From Ophiothrix spiculata (taxonomy: Eukaryota; Echinodermata; Ophiuroidea; Amphilepidida; Ophiotrichidae): a DNA stretch of 35,257 nt. Shown here one piece after another: positions 9,691 through 20,079 of this stretch (its first letter is position 1; every line of letters starts with the position of its first letter). A model generated the notes under the pieces. The model was given only the letters and a program-made list of their open reading frames with translations, ran no database searches and was not told the origin of the DNA. Position numbers and translations under genes: made by a program. Location of the stretch: NCBI GenBank assembly GCA_000969725.1, contig JXSR01S073602.1. One strand, written 5' to 3'.

Positions 9691-10323
9691 ATGTGCAAAA
9701 TTTCATAATAAAACCTCTCCTAAAATGCAATTGATGTTGTTGGAGATTAACATTGGGTAGTTGAAACATTATGAAATCTCTATTCCCCACAACCAAAAGA
9801 AAGAGAACAAGAGGAAAAAAAAAACTCAACTGATATATTCCTTGTATAGAACACAAACTATTTGTTCTATCAAATTGTTATTCTTATCTTAAAGCTTAGA
9901 AATAAAGTAAAAGAAAAAGAATTCCATTTCATTAGATCTTTCGGTAACTTTTCATAACAACACAATGACTATTTTGAAGCAACCCAGTTTTAATAAAACA
10001 CAATCACATTTTTGTTCCTATAAAATCAATTCCTTTCAAATTGCAACACAGAAGCACAGTATATCTATTGCTAGAATATCACATGCATAACTCATCCATC
10101 ACTCCTGACAGTCTCACAAAGACAAGTAAATTCCTATGATCATTTGAAAAGCAACAATGTTTCTTAAATGATATATAAGCTTGATATTTCATATTAAAGT
10201 CCTGATAATCAATCAATCTATCTTCAAAGGTAACTACATTTCTAACTGTGACCCAGGCAAACATATCCACAAAATAACAGGATAGTCTCAACAACTTTAC
10301 TTGTACAGAGCTTGTACATATGT
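9691..10323. other. Unique stretch, no confident gene
   Basis: AT-rich DNA without a duplicate in this window. A minus-strand open frame (10079-10381) reads like a possible exon in part (MFAWVTVRNVVTFEDRL), but there is no copy to compare, it runs into the terminus of the neighbouring element, and no convincing donor/acceptor pair was found. Confidence 0.3.
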
Positions 10324-11009
10324 GGGCTGCTCTGGCAAAATGAGAGGGAAGTCGCGAATCTACATTTTGAATAAATAGCATCTATAGTAAAAATAGGGTG
10401 AATAATTCAAATTTTTGGGTTTTTTTTACATAAAACGTCTTCATGCACAAGTAATTACCTATACCTAAAGTTTTGAAGGTCAACTTTGCAAGGAAATGCA
10501 ATTATTCATGGTTTATTGATTGCATGTTGCTATTAAACACTCTAGTAAGGCCAAAGAAAAAAAGAACTCTGTCTCAGCTTCCCGTGCAATTCGAATTTGA
10601 CCTCATTTATAAGGGTTTCAGGAGATTTTTTGCTTTTTTATTTTTTCTTACATCGAGAGATAAAAAAGGGGAGGGGGAAAAATAGTGACCTAAAAACGTA
10701 ATAAAAAAAGATTTCCGCATAGCGTATAGCCTTTTTGAATAAAAAATAAATGTGTAGCGCTTAGGGTTTTGGGCCTAAGAAAGCTGAGACAAAGTTCTTT
10801 TTTTTTTTGGCCTAATCACTATCTTTGAAATTGATTTGCAGCTAATTGTTCTTGCAATAAATTCAGTGGACTGCTTCGATCTCTAAATGAAGATTGGAGA
10901 AAGAAAGTGTGACATAATTTGTATTATTCAAAAGCTGAGATTATAGAGACTTAAAAAAATGTCATCAATTTAAATTTGTGAATTTCCTCTCATTTTGCCA
11001 GAGCACCCC
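10324..11009. mobile_element. Inverted-repeat element E1, 686 bp, with nested insertion
   Basis: Ends GGGCTGCTCTGGCAAAATGA (10324-10343) and the complement of CATTTTGCCAGAGCACCCC (10991-11009) form terminal inverted repeats. The interior matches E2 (11874-12216) read in the opposite direction: the words AGTGGACTG, TGGAGAAAGAAAGT and TTTTGAATAAAT...GCATCTA occur in both. Relative to E2, E1 carries about 340 extra bp (about 10480-10826). Target duplications are not clear (possibly tatgt). No transposase is encoded, so it looks like a non-autonomous DNA transposon family with two members here. Confidence 0.78.
10547..10813. mobile_element. Foldback nested inside E1
   Basis: The arm beginning aaggccaaagaaaaaaagaa at 10547 (through CTGTCTCAGCTT) is complementary to the arm ending ttttttttttggcct at about 10813, which contains AAGCTGAGACAAAG. 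Spacing is about 200 bp. The E2 copy lacks this segment, so it entered E1 after the family spread. No reading frame of note is inside. Confidence 0.65.
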
Positions 11010-11873
11010 TTATGTATCTATATGTCCCATTTATGACAAGCATTATAACTGGCATTGTAAAAACGTTGGGCTTCATATCACATGATCACATGAATTGATT
11101 AGAATTCTTTTAGTCGGACTAAATCTCATTTTGTTAATGATTCAGGATTACACAACATGAAAGTCGCCTCTGAGAGCAAAAGTACATCGCTACAGGTAGA
11201 ATCCTAGGCGGTGAACATCTTCAAAGATTATCTTCAGCTTACATGATTTCAATTATATATTAACGCTAATTTATCAGTTTTGAAAATCAAAGTGGTGGAA
11301 AATCAAAGTCGGGAAGAATTTTTTTTATAAAATCAGATGAGAACTATTTTTATCAGTATGTAAAACAAATTGCAAGTACTCATAACAGCACCATTCTTAT
11401 ATAAGGTTTAGTAAACATGCAAGTAATCTGGAAATAATAAATTCTGACCTTCGGTTGACTTTTTATTTGAACTTACAAAAATAACATTTTAACTTTCTGA
11501 ACAATTTTTGGTATTTGACATCAAAAATAACATTTTGAACAACATCCCAAAAATGTCAGAGTACAAGTTTTACTTAAACCATGCATTTTACCTACTTTCA
11601 TCAAAATCATCAACATAGCCCTTATGGTTCAGATCATATGCTGCAGACAAAATGTGTACATGATATGCAAATTAGGCACTTAATTAGCATATTTTGCATT
11701 CAAATTGCATGTGGATCCAGTTACGCTGCAGCCAAACCAACAAACAAACATCATCAATGAATGCTATATACAGTTTCTGAAAACTGTTTTGGACAAGTAT
11801 AGTGGACGCCTGGTATTCGAATCTATCATCTTTTCTGGGAAGACAAAAAGTACTTATGATTCTGTCATATGAG
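11010..11873. other. Spacer between E1 and E2
   Basis: Unique AT-rich DNA. The word tgacatcaaaaataacatttt and similar neighbours are repeated locally (11470-11540), giving a weak short tandem pattern. No gene or RNA signal was found. Confidence 0.35.
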
Positions 11874-12216
11874 AGGTGCTCTGGCAAATGAGCAGAACTT
11901 CGCAAGTTTCAAAATTGAGTTTATTGCATATTATAATTCTCTAAAATCTTAGAGTTTTCGAATGATATAATAATATGTCAAACTTTCTTTCTCCATTCTC
12001 CATTTACAGATCACAATACATGTCAGTCCACTGAAAATCTGGCAATTAAAATTAGTTGTAAATCGATTTCGAAACTTAAGGTATAGTTGAACAACTATTC
12101 ATGGATGGTTTAATGTCAAAAAACGAAATTTGACCTTTTCAACATATTTTTACTTTAGATGCAATTTATTCAAAATCTTCATGCATGACTTTCCACTCAT
12201 TTTGCCAGAGCAACCC
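11874..12216. mobile_element. Inverted-repeat element E2, about 343 bp
   Basis: The left end gaggtgctctggcaaatgag (11875-11894) pairs with the complement of the right end, cattttgccagagcaaccc (12198-12216). The body is the reverse complement of E1 without the nested insertion, so E1 and E2 are members of one family in opposite orientation. It sits about 100 bp from the inverted segment P, so it may have taken part in that rearrangement. Confidence 0.75.
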
Positions 12217-12309
12217 ACGTATATGACATGAATGCATGGATGTTACCCATCATTTTTTTAAACAAACATTTTTCATCTTTCTGTCTATGTAACAAAGGTC
12301 TAAAGAACA

Positions 12310-12820
12310 AACAGAGTAAATCTCACACATAAATCAAAACAAATCAACAAATAAGTGCATCATATTCTGAATTCAGAAATGCTCATTACCAGTGCTAAAT
12401 GACTTGATGCAATTTTCATAGGAAGTGCCACTGTGTCACAATGAAACTCGAGGCATGACATTCAAACGTAATTCGGACATGAATCAATCAGATCTGCATT
12501 TGGTTGCAAACCAAGAGAGTCATAAATCAGAATAACAACACATTTTATGACACAGACAATAAGTCTTGCTCTACATTCCGCTCTCAATCTGTGTCTGTGT
12601 GTAAATGTTACAATTTAATGGCCTAGAAACAGTACCTTCAATATCGTGGCCTAGATTTTTACACCAGATATTTGTTAATATTTTATTTACAAACATACAT
12701 ATATGATGCAATTCCATACATCTTTTAAGTCTTGTTACATTTTGTTTTAAAAGTATAATTATAATGTTAGCCATATTTTTTGAATCATGATAAAATTAAC
12801 ATAAAGTATTTTGATCACTC
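12310..12820 (-). repeat. Segment P, inverted in block 1
   Basis: This DNA matches 29341-29835 and 31806-32165 only as reverse complement. Landmarks on plus here are aagagagtcataaatcag, gtaattcggacatgaatca and ctagatttttacaccagata. The neighbouring segments Q and R are in the same orientation in both blocks, so about 0.5 kb was inverted locally. The central 120 bp is highly conserved despite the flip. In the strand equivalent to B/C a short frame ends in a conserved TGA (IYDSLGLQPN...CPNYV), but the few substitutions do not favour third positions. Confidence 0.88.
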
Positions 12821-12984
12821 AAATCAACTAAAATATCATTTTCTTTTGACCAAATAAGGTATCTTTTTGATAGAGGCTGATATCCTCCAAACTTTTGCTT
12901 TAAAATATCATTCTTTTTCTAAATGGTCATTTGTTGAAATAAATTTGCGCCACTCTTAACGCTTCTGTGAATAGCATGGCAATA

Positions 12985-13095
12985 CGCGATCAAAATCAAC
13001 AAATCACGCACTGATACGCAGAACAGCTTGTTGTTAAGCTGTTCTGCATATCGATACACTGTGGATTTGGGTAAGTTAGCGCATCAATACGCCAA
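12985..13095. repeat. Imperfect palindrome with 12-bp perfect core
   Basis: GCAGAACAGCTT (13018-13029) and AAGCTGTTCTGC (13036-13047) form a 12-bp stem with a 6-nt loop. Weaker complementarity extends to about 12985 and 13095 (ggcaatacgcg against gcatcaatacgcc). This area is locally CpG-richer and is absent from the corresponding interval of block 2, so it is probably a small foldback insertion. Confidence 0.65.
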
Positions 13096-13169
13096 ACAGC
13101 TAAACAATAAGCGTCGATAATAAAAACCGTGAGAATAAGTGAAAAATAACATTAAGATAAATTATATAT

Positions 13170-14170
13170 GGATGCTTTTAGTCATAATTCAACATTTTAA
13201 AATGTTTTAGCTTGTACCTATTTATGAAACAAATTGTGTAACATTGCTAGAAGTCAAATCTGTTCTTTGTTCTTATAAAGGCAGCTTGTACAAAACACAG
13301 CAAACAATTGCATAACAAATAATTTGGAATTATTAAGTTGCCTTTTCTCTTAAATTACAAAATGAACAAATAAGGTTTTGCAATATTTTTACATGTAACT
13401 TGAGAATAAACAGACTCACTAAGTATGTTGTTATTGAAGTAAGAAACTAACAAAATGCAATATAATCATAATGTTATTAAAGAGATTCTTCACAGTACAC
13501 AAGTGAAATTCAATCCCTTTACTTCATTGGCCAATATGTTTGCAGCCGTTGGCACAGGACTAGAAATTGCCTGCTAAGGAAATCTGATACGAGACACCTC
13601 GAACCCGTCAGCCGATCCATAAGCTAATTATCGACTCCTACAATATGGAGCTCTAGTAACGTTGCCAATCATAACAATTGTTATTAATGGCAATTGGATG
13701 AAAATGTGTACCTAAGCAGGATTAGGAATGTAAGAGTGGTTAGCTAACAGGTTTGGACAAGAATTTCCAGGGATTTCAACTTTTGTTTCTAATTTCTGAA
13801 GAGGTTTCTTGTACCTTATATGATCAATTTACATTAAAGACTTGAGCTTTTTGTGATTCACTGATTGAACATCTAGTAACTGTAAATATTTGAAGATGGC
13901 TCCTAAAGAACAATGTTTTGAAATATTTTGAAATTTTCTATTTGATTTTTTTCTTTAAAAGGCTCCTGAAGAACAATGGTTTTCAAGATATTGAAGATGT
14001 CATTTGATTCTTTAATACTTTGGGGTAGAATTTCATTTTGAATCAATACATTGCCTCAAATTCTATTAATTAATTTGAAGTTTCAAATTAAGTCACCCAG
14101 GATTGGCAGTGCATAACAATTTTGAAGTGTGAACCTATTACCTAACAACACTTTGATAGATGAAAAGGAT
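13170..14170. repeat. Segment Q, copy A, with conserved core
   Basis: Q is present in direct orientation at 30110-30640 and 32640-33540. The core (13489-13690) is highly conserved in all three: acagtacacaagtgaaattc, cttcattggccaatatg, ttgcagcc.ttggcac, cgtcagcc.atccataag. It contains ATTGGCCAAT, a CCAAT motif on both strands. A 33-codon minus-strand frame (MDRLTGSRCL...) is open in A and C but broken by a 10-bp deletion in B. A regulatory or promoter role is possible but unproven. Confidence 0.8.
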
Positions 14171-14177
14171 ATTATGT

Positions 14178-14273
14178 GTACTTAGTCCATCTAGATGGAC
14201 CTAACAAGCGAGCGCCATAGGCGCTCACGCTTCGCATTCGCTTGCGAGGTCCATCTGGACGGACTATGAGTAC
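14178..14273. repeat. 96-bp GC-richer hairpin
   Basis: The arm gtacttagtccatctagatg (from 14178) pairs with catctggacggactatgagtac (ending 14273). Inside are CAAGCG/CGCTTG and a terminal stem AGCGCC/GGCGCT with a 3-nt loop (14211-14225). It interrupts segment Q relative to copy C, just after the shared atagatga...attatg. It looks like a small foldback element; a stable hairpin transcript is possible. Confidence 0.75.
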
Positions 14274-14481
14274 TATGATATCAAGAAGCCAATAGATTTT
14301 TAATTCTCACAAGTCTAAATGTGTCCTAGATAGGACTAATATACCAGGGCCAAATCACTGCAAGGCAGAAATTTTGTAATAGGTTGCTATAGGTGTACAA
14401 ACACATGGCTCCAGGATGCAAGACCCTCAACAGGTCCACAATGCGAATCTAGTTGAAAAAAATGCCGGACCAAGTGTACTT

Positions 14482-14599
14482 TAGGTCCCATCTAGATTTT
14501 TAGGGTTAGGGTTTAGGGTTCGTGTTAGATTTGATTTAGGGTTAGGGTGTAGGGTTAGGGTTAGTTATAGGGTTAGGGTATAGTTTTTGATGGGACCTA
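14482..14599. repeat. Interstitial telomere-like repeat framed by inverted repeats
   Basis: From 14500 to 14582 the sequence is degenerate TTAGGG: about ten TAGGGTT-type units with interruptions (cgtgttagatttgattt, gttata). It is framed by TAGGTCCCATC (14482-14492) and GATGGGACCTA (14589-14599), an 11-bp perfect inverted pair. TTAGGG is the usual animal telomere unit. The framing suggests the array is part of a mobile unit or a repaired break and not a random relic. It is absent from block 2. Confidence 0.75.
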
Positions 14600-14719
14600 G
14601 CCATATTTCCATCATGAAAAATGCACTTTTTTATACTACTGAGGGAATGAAAGCCTAAAAATTGCAAAAGTTAGATTATTCTATGATCCATCTTATATGA
14701 CCATGCGAGAACCAAGAGA

Positions 14720-15515
14720 ATTAGAGAAATCCATCTTACAATGAAACTTGGAACATTTTATATAGTTCAAGGTGAAATAGATACATATTGTACTTCATTA
14801 CTGGAAAAAAATGCTCATGGGCAAGTTTTGTAGAAATGCTTTCAAAAATTGCTTTTCTAACATTCACATTAGCTAAATACATCCAGAAAGCTCTCGCAAA
14901 GTTGAAGGAATAATCCATATTACTACAAAAAAGATAGACATGAAGCAAAATTGATTTATATCCTATATTCAACAAAAAATGTTCAAAGACGCAATTCTTT
15001 ATATTAATATCAAGAAATATTGGCATTTAGGTGATCAATTAATTGCTATCGTATCACACTATTAAAAGCAGATTACAATACATTTGCTTTTTCTATATTT
15101 CCCATATATGCAAAAAAATTTGCATTTCGATGTTCAATTACAGCGTTAATGACAAGCTAAACAGCCTGGAAGGTTTGCAGGCACAAAGCTAGAGTTTACT
15201 TCTGCTTCAATACAGATTTCATTCAATTTTAATATCAACTTCCATCTCATCAGCAAATGTCTTTGCTGAGCTCTGATTTTATAAAGTCACATTTGCCATG
15301 CATTACTAAATTTATTTTGTCTTCTGAATAAAAGGAAAGACTGACTACTGAAAGGCACTTGTTTTTTTGGTTAGTTTGTATATAGTTAAATAACAACCAC
15401 TCTTTGCCGTTTAATATCTTAACAAGATGCTCTTCGTATATGTCAAAACTGCCTTGATCTTATTTTGGACATTGTTTCTTGGTGTAAAATGTATCAAAAC
15501 ATGACAAAAAACAAA
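14720..15515. repeat. Segment R, copy A
   Basis: R recurs directly at 34580-35257. The strongest match runs from aaagcagattacaatacatt (about 15065) through gttcaattacagcgttaatg, caaagctagag, agatgctcttcgtatatgtc and ggacattgtttcttgg. A minus-strand open frame (14736-15026) is not kept in the other copy. No gene is supported. Confidence 0.8.
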
Positions 15516-15890
15516 CAAACAAAAAAAGCAAATTGATTATACACTTCATGAATTTTAAACCAGTATTCAAAATATCAGTTGCAAATATGGTTTCACAAAA
15601 GACACCAAAATCAAAACTTTATCATCAAGCAGTGCTTCCCAAAAGCCTTAGGAGATGCTGTGGGGATTTCCCATTTATACCCGATCATAAAACCTACACT
15701 ATTATGCATCATGCTTCTTCTCTCTGCATAGTACAAACTTCAACATACTTAATGAAGAATTAACAAAACAGATAATGGTTTAAGCTTTCCTGTCATAGGA
15801 TGTTTGCAGTGAAAATTCAGAGAAGACGGCCATCTTTTTATCCATTTATGCAACATGTACTTTGAATTTTATTATTTTTCATTTATTGTA
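15516..15890. other. Start of spacer between blocks
   Basis: AT-rich DNA with a short A/C-rich run (aaaaaacaaacaaacaaaaaaa). Block 2 leaves the window at the equivalent point, so this may also be duplicated outside the view. No gene signal was found. Confidence 0.35.
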
Positions 15891-15899
15891 TTTAACTTT

Positions 15900-17165
15900 T
15901 CCAATCAATACAAGTCTAAACATTCTTGCTACCACAAATGCATCCAAACAGGTTTTCAAAATACAACAGCAACAGTAACCCAAACTGAAAGATTGAAAAA
16001 CATTCATCTTATCAACAAAGACTTGCAAGTTGACACAGGTGAAACGGTAAGAGAAGAAATGCATCCAGCGGCAAAAACCTGCTGGCTTAAGTATCCCAGA
16101 CGATGAGGATGCCACATCACATTTACATCCTCCCATCTGTATTGCTCTTTACATCCACTCTCCTTTATCCTTCTGGCCCACACATTAAGCCCTATTTTTA
16201 TCTGTCATTAGTCAAGACTTGTTAAAGTCAATGCATTTACCTGATGGAAGAAGATTAATGTGTTTACTCTTGACAGAAGCCCACTTTGAACATATCAAGT
16301 TAGCAAACCTAAAGAAAATAATGCCTCAAACATGATATAGTTTGCTAAAGCAAACTTCATTTGGTGCTTCTCTACAAAGCGTATCAGGGCGAGAATACGG
16401 ACTTATGACATCCGAGGATCACAAGAATATGACATCACAAGTAGCCAATATTGAAGAAGGACAAAATGACACCATAACAGCCTTATCTGAATTTTATTTG
16501 CTATACATTTGTATAGCACTAACAATTCTGAAAACAAATGGCAATTATTGGCAACATGTTATGCGTCAGCAGATTCGTTGGTTGAAAGTATTACCACACA
16601 ATTGCATTACGGAATTACATGGTGCTATTTGGTGTTTTGTCTGTCCTTTCTAAATATTTCAGTAAGTTCGAGCTGAAAAAGATTCGATAATGTCACATAT
16701 CAAAGAGGTATTCAGTGGCAGCATGCTATCTTATTTTCCAACCAACACAAGTCGTAAATATTCTTGCTATCAGAAATGCAACTCAACAGGTTTTAACAAT
16801 CCAGCAACAATGATAACCAAAACTGAAAGATTGGAAAACATGCATCTTATCAACAATGACTTAAAAATTGACAAAAGGTGAAACGGTAAGAGAAGAAATG
16901 CATCCATCAGCAAAATCCTGCCGACTTAAGTATCTCAGACTATGAGGATGTCACATCACATTTACATCCTCCCATCTGTATCGCTCTTTACATCCACTCT
17001 CCTTTATCCTTCTGGCCCACACATTAAGCCCTATTTTTATCTATCATTAGTCAAGACTTGTTACCTGTACCTGATGGAAAGAAGATACTGCTTTTACTCT
17101 TGATTTAATCTCGATGCAAAAGTTTGAACACATCCTGTAAGTAAACCTAAAGAAAACAGGCCTCC
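15900..17165. repeat. Tandem duplication, period about 840 bp
   Basis: Unit 1 (15900-16330) and unit 2 (16740-17165) share tattcttgctac/tatc, actgaaagattg, catcttatcaacaa, gtgaaacggtaagagaagaa, gaggatg.cacatcacattt and ctcctttatccttctggccc. Open frames cross both units, but unit 2 has an extra base (acaaaaggtgaaacg against acacaggtgaaacg) and most substitutions change amino acids, so coding is doubtful. A donor-like ACG|GTAAGAG is kept in both. The spacer (16340-16680) contains a 100-codon open frame with no other support. Confidence 0.85.
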
Positions 17166-17173
17166 AACTTTAT

Positions 17174-17340
17174 GGCCTGTATTCCAGAAAGGTGGTTAGC
17201 TAAATCAAGGTTTTATTTCTCGTCAACAGCAGGACTCATTGAACTGTTCTGCTTGAAAGCTGCAATGATGCGTATCATTCCTGGACAGTTGATGCTCAGT
17301 TAAACAATGGTTTAGCTAAACATCTTTCTGGAATACGGCC
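17174..17340. mobile_element. 167-bp MITE
   Basis: Terminal inverted repeats GGCCTGTATTCCAGAAAG... (17174) and the complement GGCCGTATTCCAGAAAG... (from 17340 inward) extend about 30 bp to TTAGCTAAA with a few indels. It interrupts unit 2 of the 840-bp tandem repeat: unit 1 reads cctcaaacatgatatagtttgc at 16323-16344, where unit 2 has the element between ctttat and tataagtttgc. Target duplication is TA or TAT. The superfamily is uncertain, and it is non-autonomous. Confidence 0.82.
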
Positions 17341-17344
17341 TATA

Positions 17345-18020
17345 AGTTTGCCAAAGAATAACTTTACAAATTGCCACTCCAAGGATTGTATGCTATCTCA
17401 TCGTTTTTATTCAATTTATTTAATTTTTAACAGAAAACCATTTCTTTGTATTCTAATTTTGCAAATCCTGGCACGAGCCTGCTAAAATTTGATTTTGAAA
17501 TGTGCAGCAAATTAGCATCAAAGCTTTAAGTATTGATGTTGTTAGAATTAGAATCTTGAATTCCTCTCATATACCAATATACCAAGGGGTTAAGTAATGC
17601 TACACTATTCAGTATGGAAATCGTGGGCTGGAAATGTTATATACGAGTTACCACAGCAACAAGGCAGCAGGGAAATTTGCAACGATTTGCATGATCAATT
17701 ATTTCAGAAATCACACCATGTCATTTTCCTTGGAGAGAAATGGATTATACATCAAAGAATACATTAATATGTCAAGTGAGAATAGACGTAAGATAAGAAA
17801 TGTGTAAACTAATTACGGAAATGTTGCCTTTGAAGCGTGATAATGGTAACCCATGGCTTAATCTGATAAAGTTTCTATAACTCGGTTTGGGAATATGTGA
17901 TTTGATGTAAAACTTGTTCCTGCTCAATTTCATTTAAGTCAGTCTTCAATCAGAGCAAACAAAGTTTCAAAGGCGTCACAAAAACATTATCCTTATGCAA
18001 GTTTGACACAAAATAATAAT
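17345..18020. other. Unique stretch, nothing recognised
   Basis: AT-rich DNA between the 167-bp MITE and the 174-bp palindrome. No repeat, splice-supported exon or RNA gene was seen. Confidence 0.35.
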
Positions 18021-18022
18021 TA

Positions 18023-18196
18023 GACAATAATAACTGCGCACCATCTTTTTTGAGGTCATTGTTTAAAATCGGAGGTGTTTGTTTTGGGCCGAGGTACTTT
18101 TCTGAGGCTCCCGAAGAAAAGTACCGAGGCACAAAACAAACACCAACGATTTTAAACAATGACCGAATTAAAAGATGGTGCAAAGTTATTATTGTC
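18023..18196. repeat. 174-bp long palindrome
   Basis: The left arm gacaataataactgcgcacc (from 18023) pairs with the right arm ending ggtgcaaagttattattgtc (18196). Arms are about 87 bp and roughly 85 percent complementary, including GGTCATTGTTTAAAATCG, GGTGTTTGTTTTG and GGTACTTTTC, with almost no spacer. Because of the symmetry both strands are open and encode similar peptides (SLFKI.GVCF.PRYFS), which is a by-product of the palindrome. It is probably a foldback transposon, and its transcript would form a long hairpin. Confidence 0.85.
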
Positions 18197-18299
18197 ATTA
18201 ATAACCGTAATTTTATCTTTAAAATCTTTACTAATTTTGACCAAAAACGGGTGAAAATCATAATTTTATTTAGTTTGTTTCTTTGCCATCTGCACAAAT

Positions 18300-18490
18300 A
18301 TCGATCGGTCTAGGCACTGCGTCCGCGTTGAGTTTAGTCAAACGCGACCTCCGCGATATAATTGCGTGCGCGTAATGCTGCCTTTAAAGCATACGCGCTA
18401 CGCGGGTCATTAACAGAAGTCATTGTTACCTGATAATGACCGCGCAGTAGTTTGCGTAAAATTAGAAATAATCTTACTAGATTGGATCGC
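18300..18490. repeat. CpG-rich cluster of short hairpins
   Basis: This is a local excess of CpG in AT-rich DNA. Stems include GCGCGTAATGCT (18368-18379) with AGCATACGCGC (18388-18398), and a GGTCATTA stem (18405-18412, 18434-18441). The near palindrome CGCGTTgAGTTTAGTcAAACGCG begins near 18,326. GTCATTGTT words also occur in the adjoining palindrome, so 18023-18490 may be one composite element. No coding or RNA family is recognised. Confidence 0.5.
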
Positions 18491-20075
18491 GCTATTACGC
18501 AGGTTATTAATCAGATTTAAAATGGACAAATTAAACACACTTTATTGTTCACAATTATTAATTTAATTTTGTTATATATTTATTAACTCAGCTTATGAAT
18601 ATCATTAAACATTTGATGAAATGAATTAACTATAAAAAGTGCCATATTTTATTCATGAAGTATACTAACATTTAAATAAAATAAGGAAATGTGAAAAAAA
18701 GCAGCAACTTGTACACTTATTTGGTCAATACAAATTATAGAAAGCCAATTGAAGAAAAGGAAATATGAGGATGTGTAAAAGCAAAATTCTTCGTTGATGC
18801 AACTTATTTACCAAGATTCTTTTTGTTGTTAATCACTTGCATCTGAAACCATTTACTCCCAACCATCTAATTGCAAAATCAGCATTGCAATTACATAGCC
18901 TGCTTAGAAATGCATATACCCATTGAGATGCAATTTAATTGTTTATTTCTAAACATGAGATACATTTTATACTACTTACTAGTATTGTTTATGAGAACAT
19001 TCATACCTTCATGCCTGAAGTTTTATTTTTTTTACTTTCATCAAATTTCACATTCAGTTAACATTTTGTTTGATTTTATTTTGAATTATCAGACGTGCAA
19101 AAGATTGTCAGCTATCGTTTATTCTGATTTTCATATCTAAAAATAAGCTTGTTATTTTAATCCTTAGAACATGGTCTTGCAAATATTCTTAAAAAATAAC
19201 AAGAAAAGGCCACATTTAAGGCTCATTCTTGATGGACAGTCACATATTTTTATAATATCCAGACAATATATATTTTGACTTGATAAGCATTGAAAAGAAT
19301 CCGCTCGATTCAAAGTCTACTGTGTAAACAAGATGGCTACATATCGCATCTGATGGGTGAATTACAAGAAAAAACATCAATATTTAAAAACCAAAGAGGC
19401 TCCTTCCTGATTAAACAAAGTCTGTAATTTTATAAACGAGGAAGCTGAATTCATCAACCATACCTTAAAGGCATCCAGCCACCTGAGATCCTCTAAATGA
19501 CTTGAATTTTAATGAAAAATTTAACAACTTCTCTGGTTCCATACGCTGAGCATGCACCCGAGAATTTAACAACTTGGTAACACTGACTGGTACTGCTAAT
19601 GACTTTAATTTTGTTAAATGAATTATCTAAATTTTGTAAAAGATGCTCGTAATGTTGATGTATAAATTACATTCATGGTGACATTGTGCCCCTATCGCAT
19701 TTGTACATAGTTAAATTTTAATAGACTATAAATGATCAAATTGAGTCACAGAACTTGGGGTTATTGATCTCCAAGATAGATGACACTCTGTAATCATCAA
19801 AAATCACTTTATCACGACACCTATTTCTATTCTCAAGTTCAATGACCTAATATGATAATACAAGTGGCAACAAAGTGAACAAGTACCAGAATATCTATGC
19901 ATATTTTATGATTCAAATCAAATGATATTTGTCTATTTATTGTGATAAAGCAAATTAAATATCTTACTTTTAAAAATGCTTTATCCTCTCAAGATTGTCT
20001 ACTGGACTACCACAATTTTATTTCAGTTCATAATTCAACTGAATTTGATTTTCTTTCCTCCACTATCAAGTCACT
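18491..20075. other. AT-rich unique stretch
   Basis: Very AT-rich DNA. An 89-codon plus-strand frame (18871-19140) is rich in F, Y, I and L as expected from base composition and has no other support. A short dispersed word aatttaacaact occurs twice (19518, 19562). No gene was found. Confidence 0.35.
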
Positions 20076-20079
20076 TTAG

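Larger units (their letters stand above)
1..15515. repeat. Segmental duplication, block 1
   Basis: This is the left copy of a large direct duplication. Its text recurs in order from about 21,790 to the window end: 16-250 matches 21791-22030, 1381-1640 matches 22752-23020, 2520-2640 matches 23760-23880, 4340-6240 matches 25375-27240, 6390-7810 matches 27390-28879, 13170-14170 matches 30110-30640 and 32640-33540, and 14720-15515 matches 34580-35257. Similarity by eye is about 85-95 percent, broken by insertions. The left edge lies at or before base 1. The right edge cannot be fixed because block 2 runs off the window. Most differences are small indels and mobile elements, so block 1 and block 2 can be read as a natural alignment. 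Confidence 0.93.

Noticed and set aside
10079..10381. 100-codon minus-strand frame
   Set aside because: It starts inside the terminus of element E1 and has no paralogue or splice evidence here.
13540..13640. 33-codon minus-strand small peptide frame in segment Q
   Set aside because: It is open in copies A and C but frameshifted in B, and the changes are not biased to silent positions. It is too short to support.
15855..16136. Opposite-strand frames of 83-85 codons in the 840-bp tandem unit
   Set aside because: The second unit carries a frame-shifting extra base and mostly amino-acid-changing substitutions.
18050..18313. Opposed open frames of 87 and 115 codons over the 174-bp palindrome
   Set aside because: Both strands encode similar peptides because the DNA is a palindrome. 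This explains the open frames without a gene.
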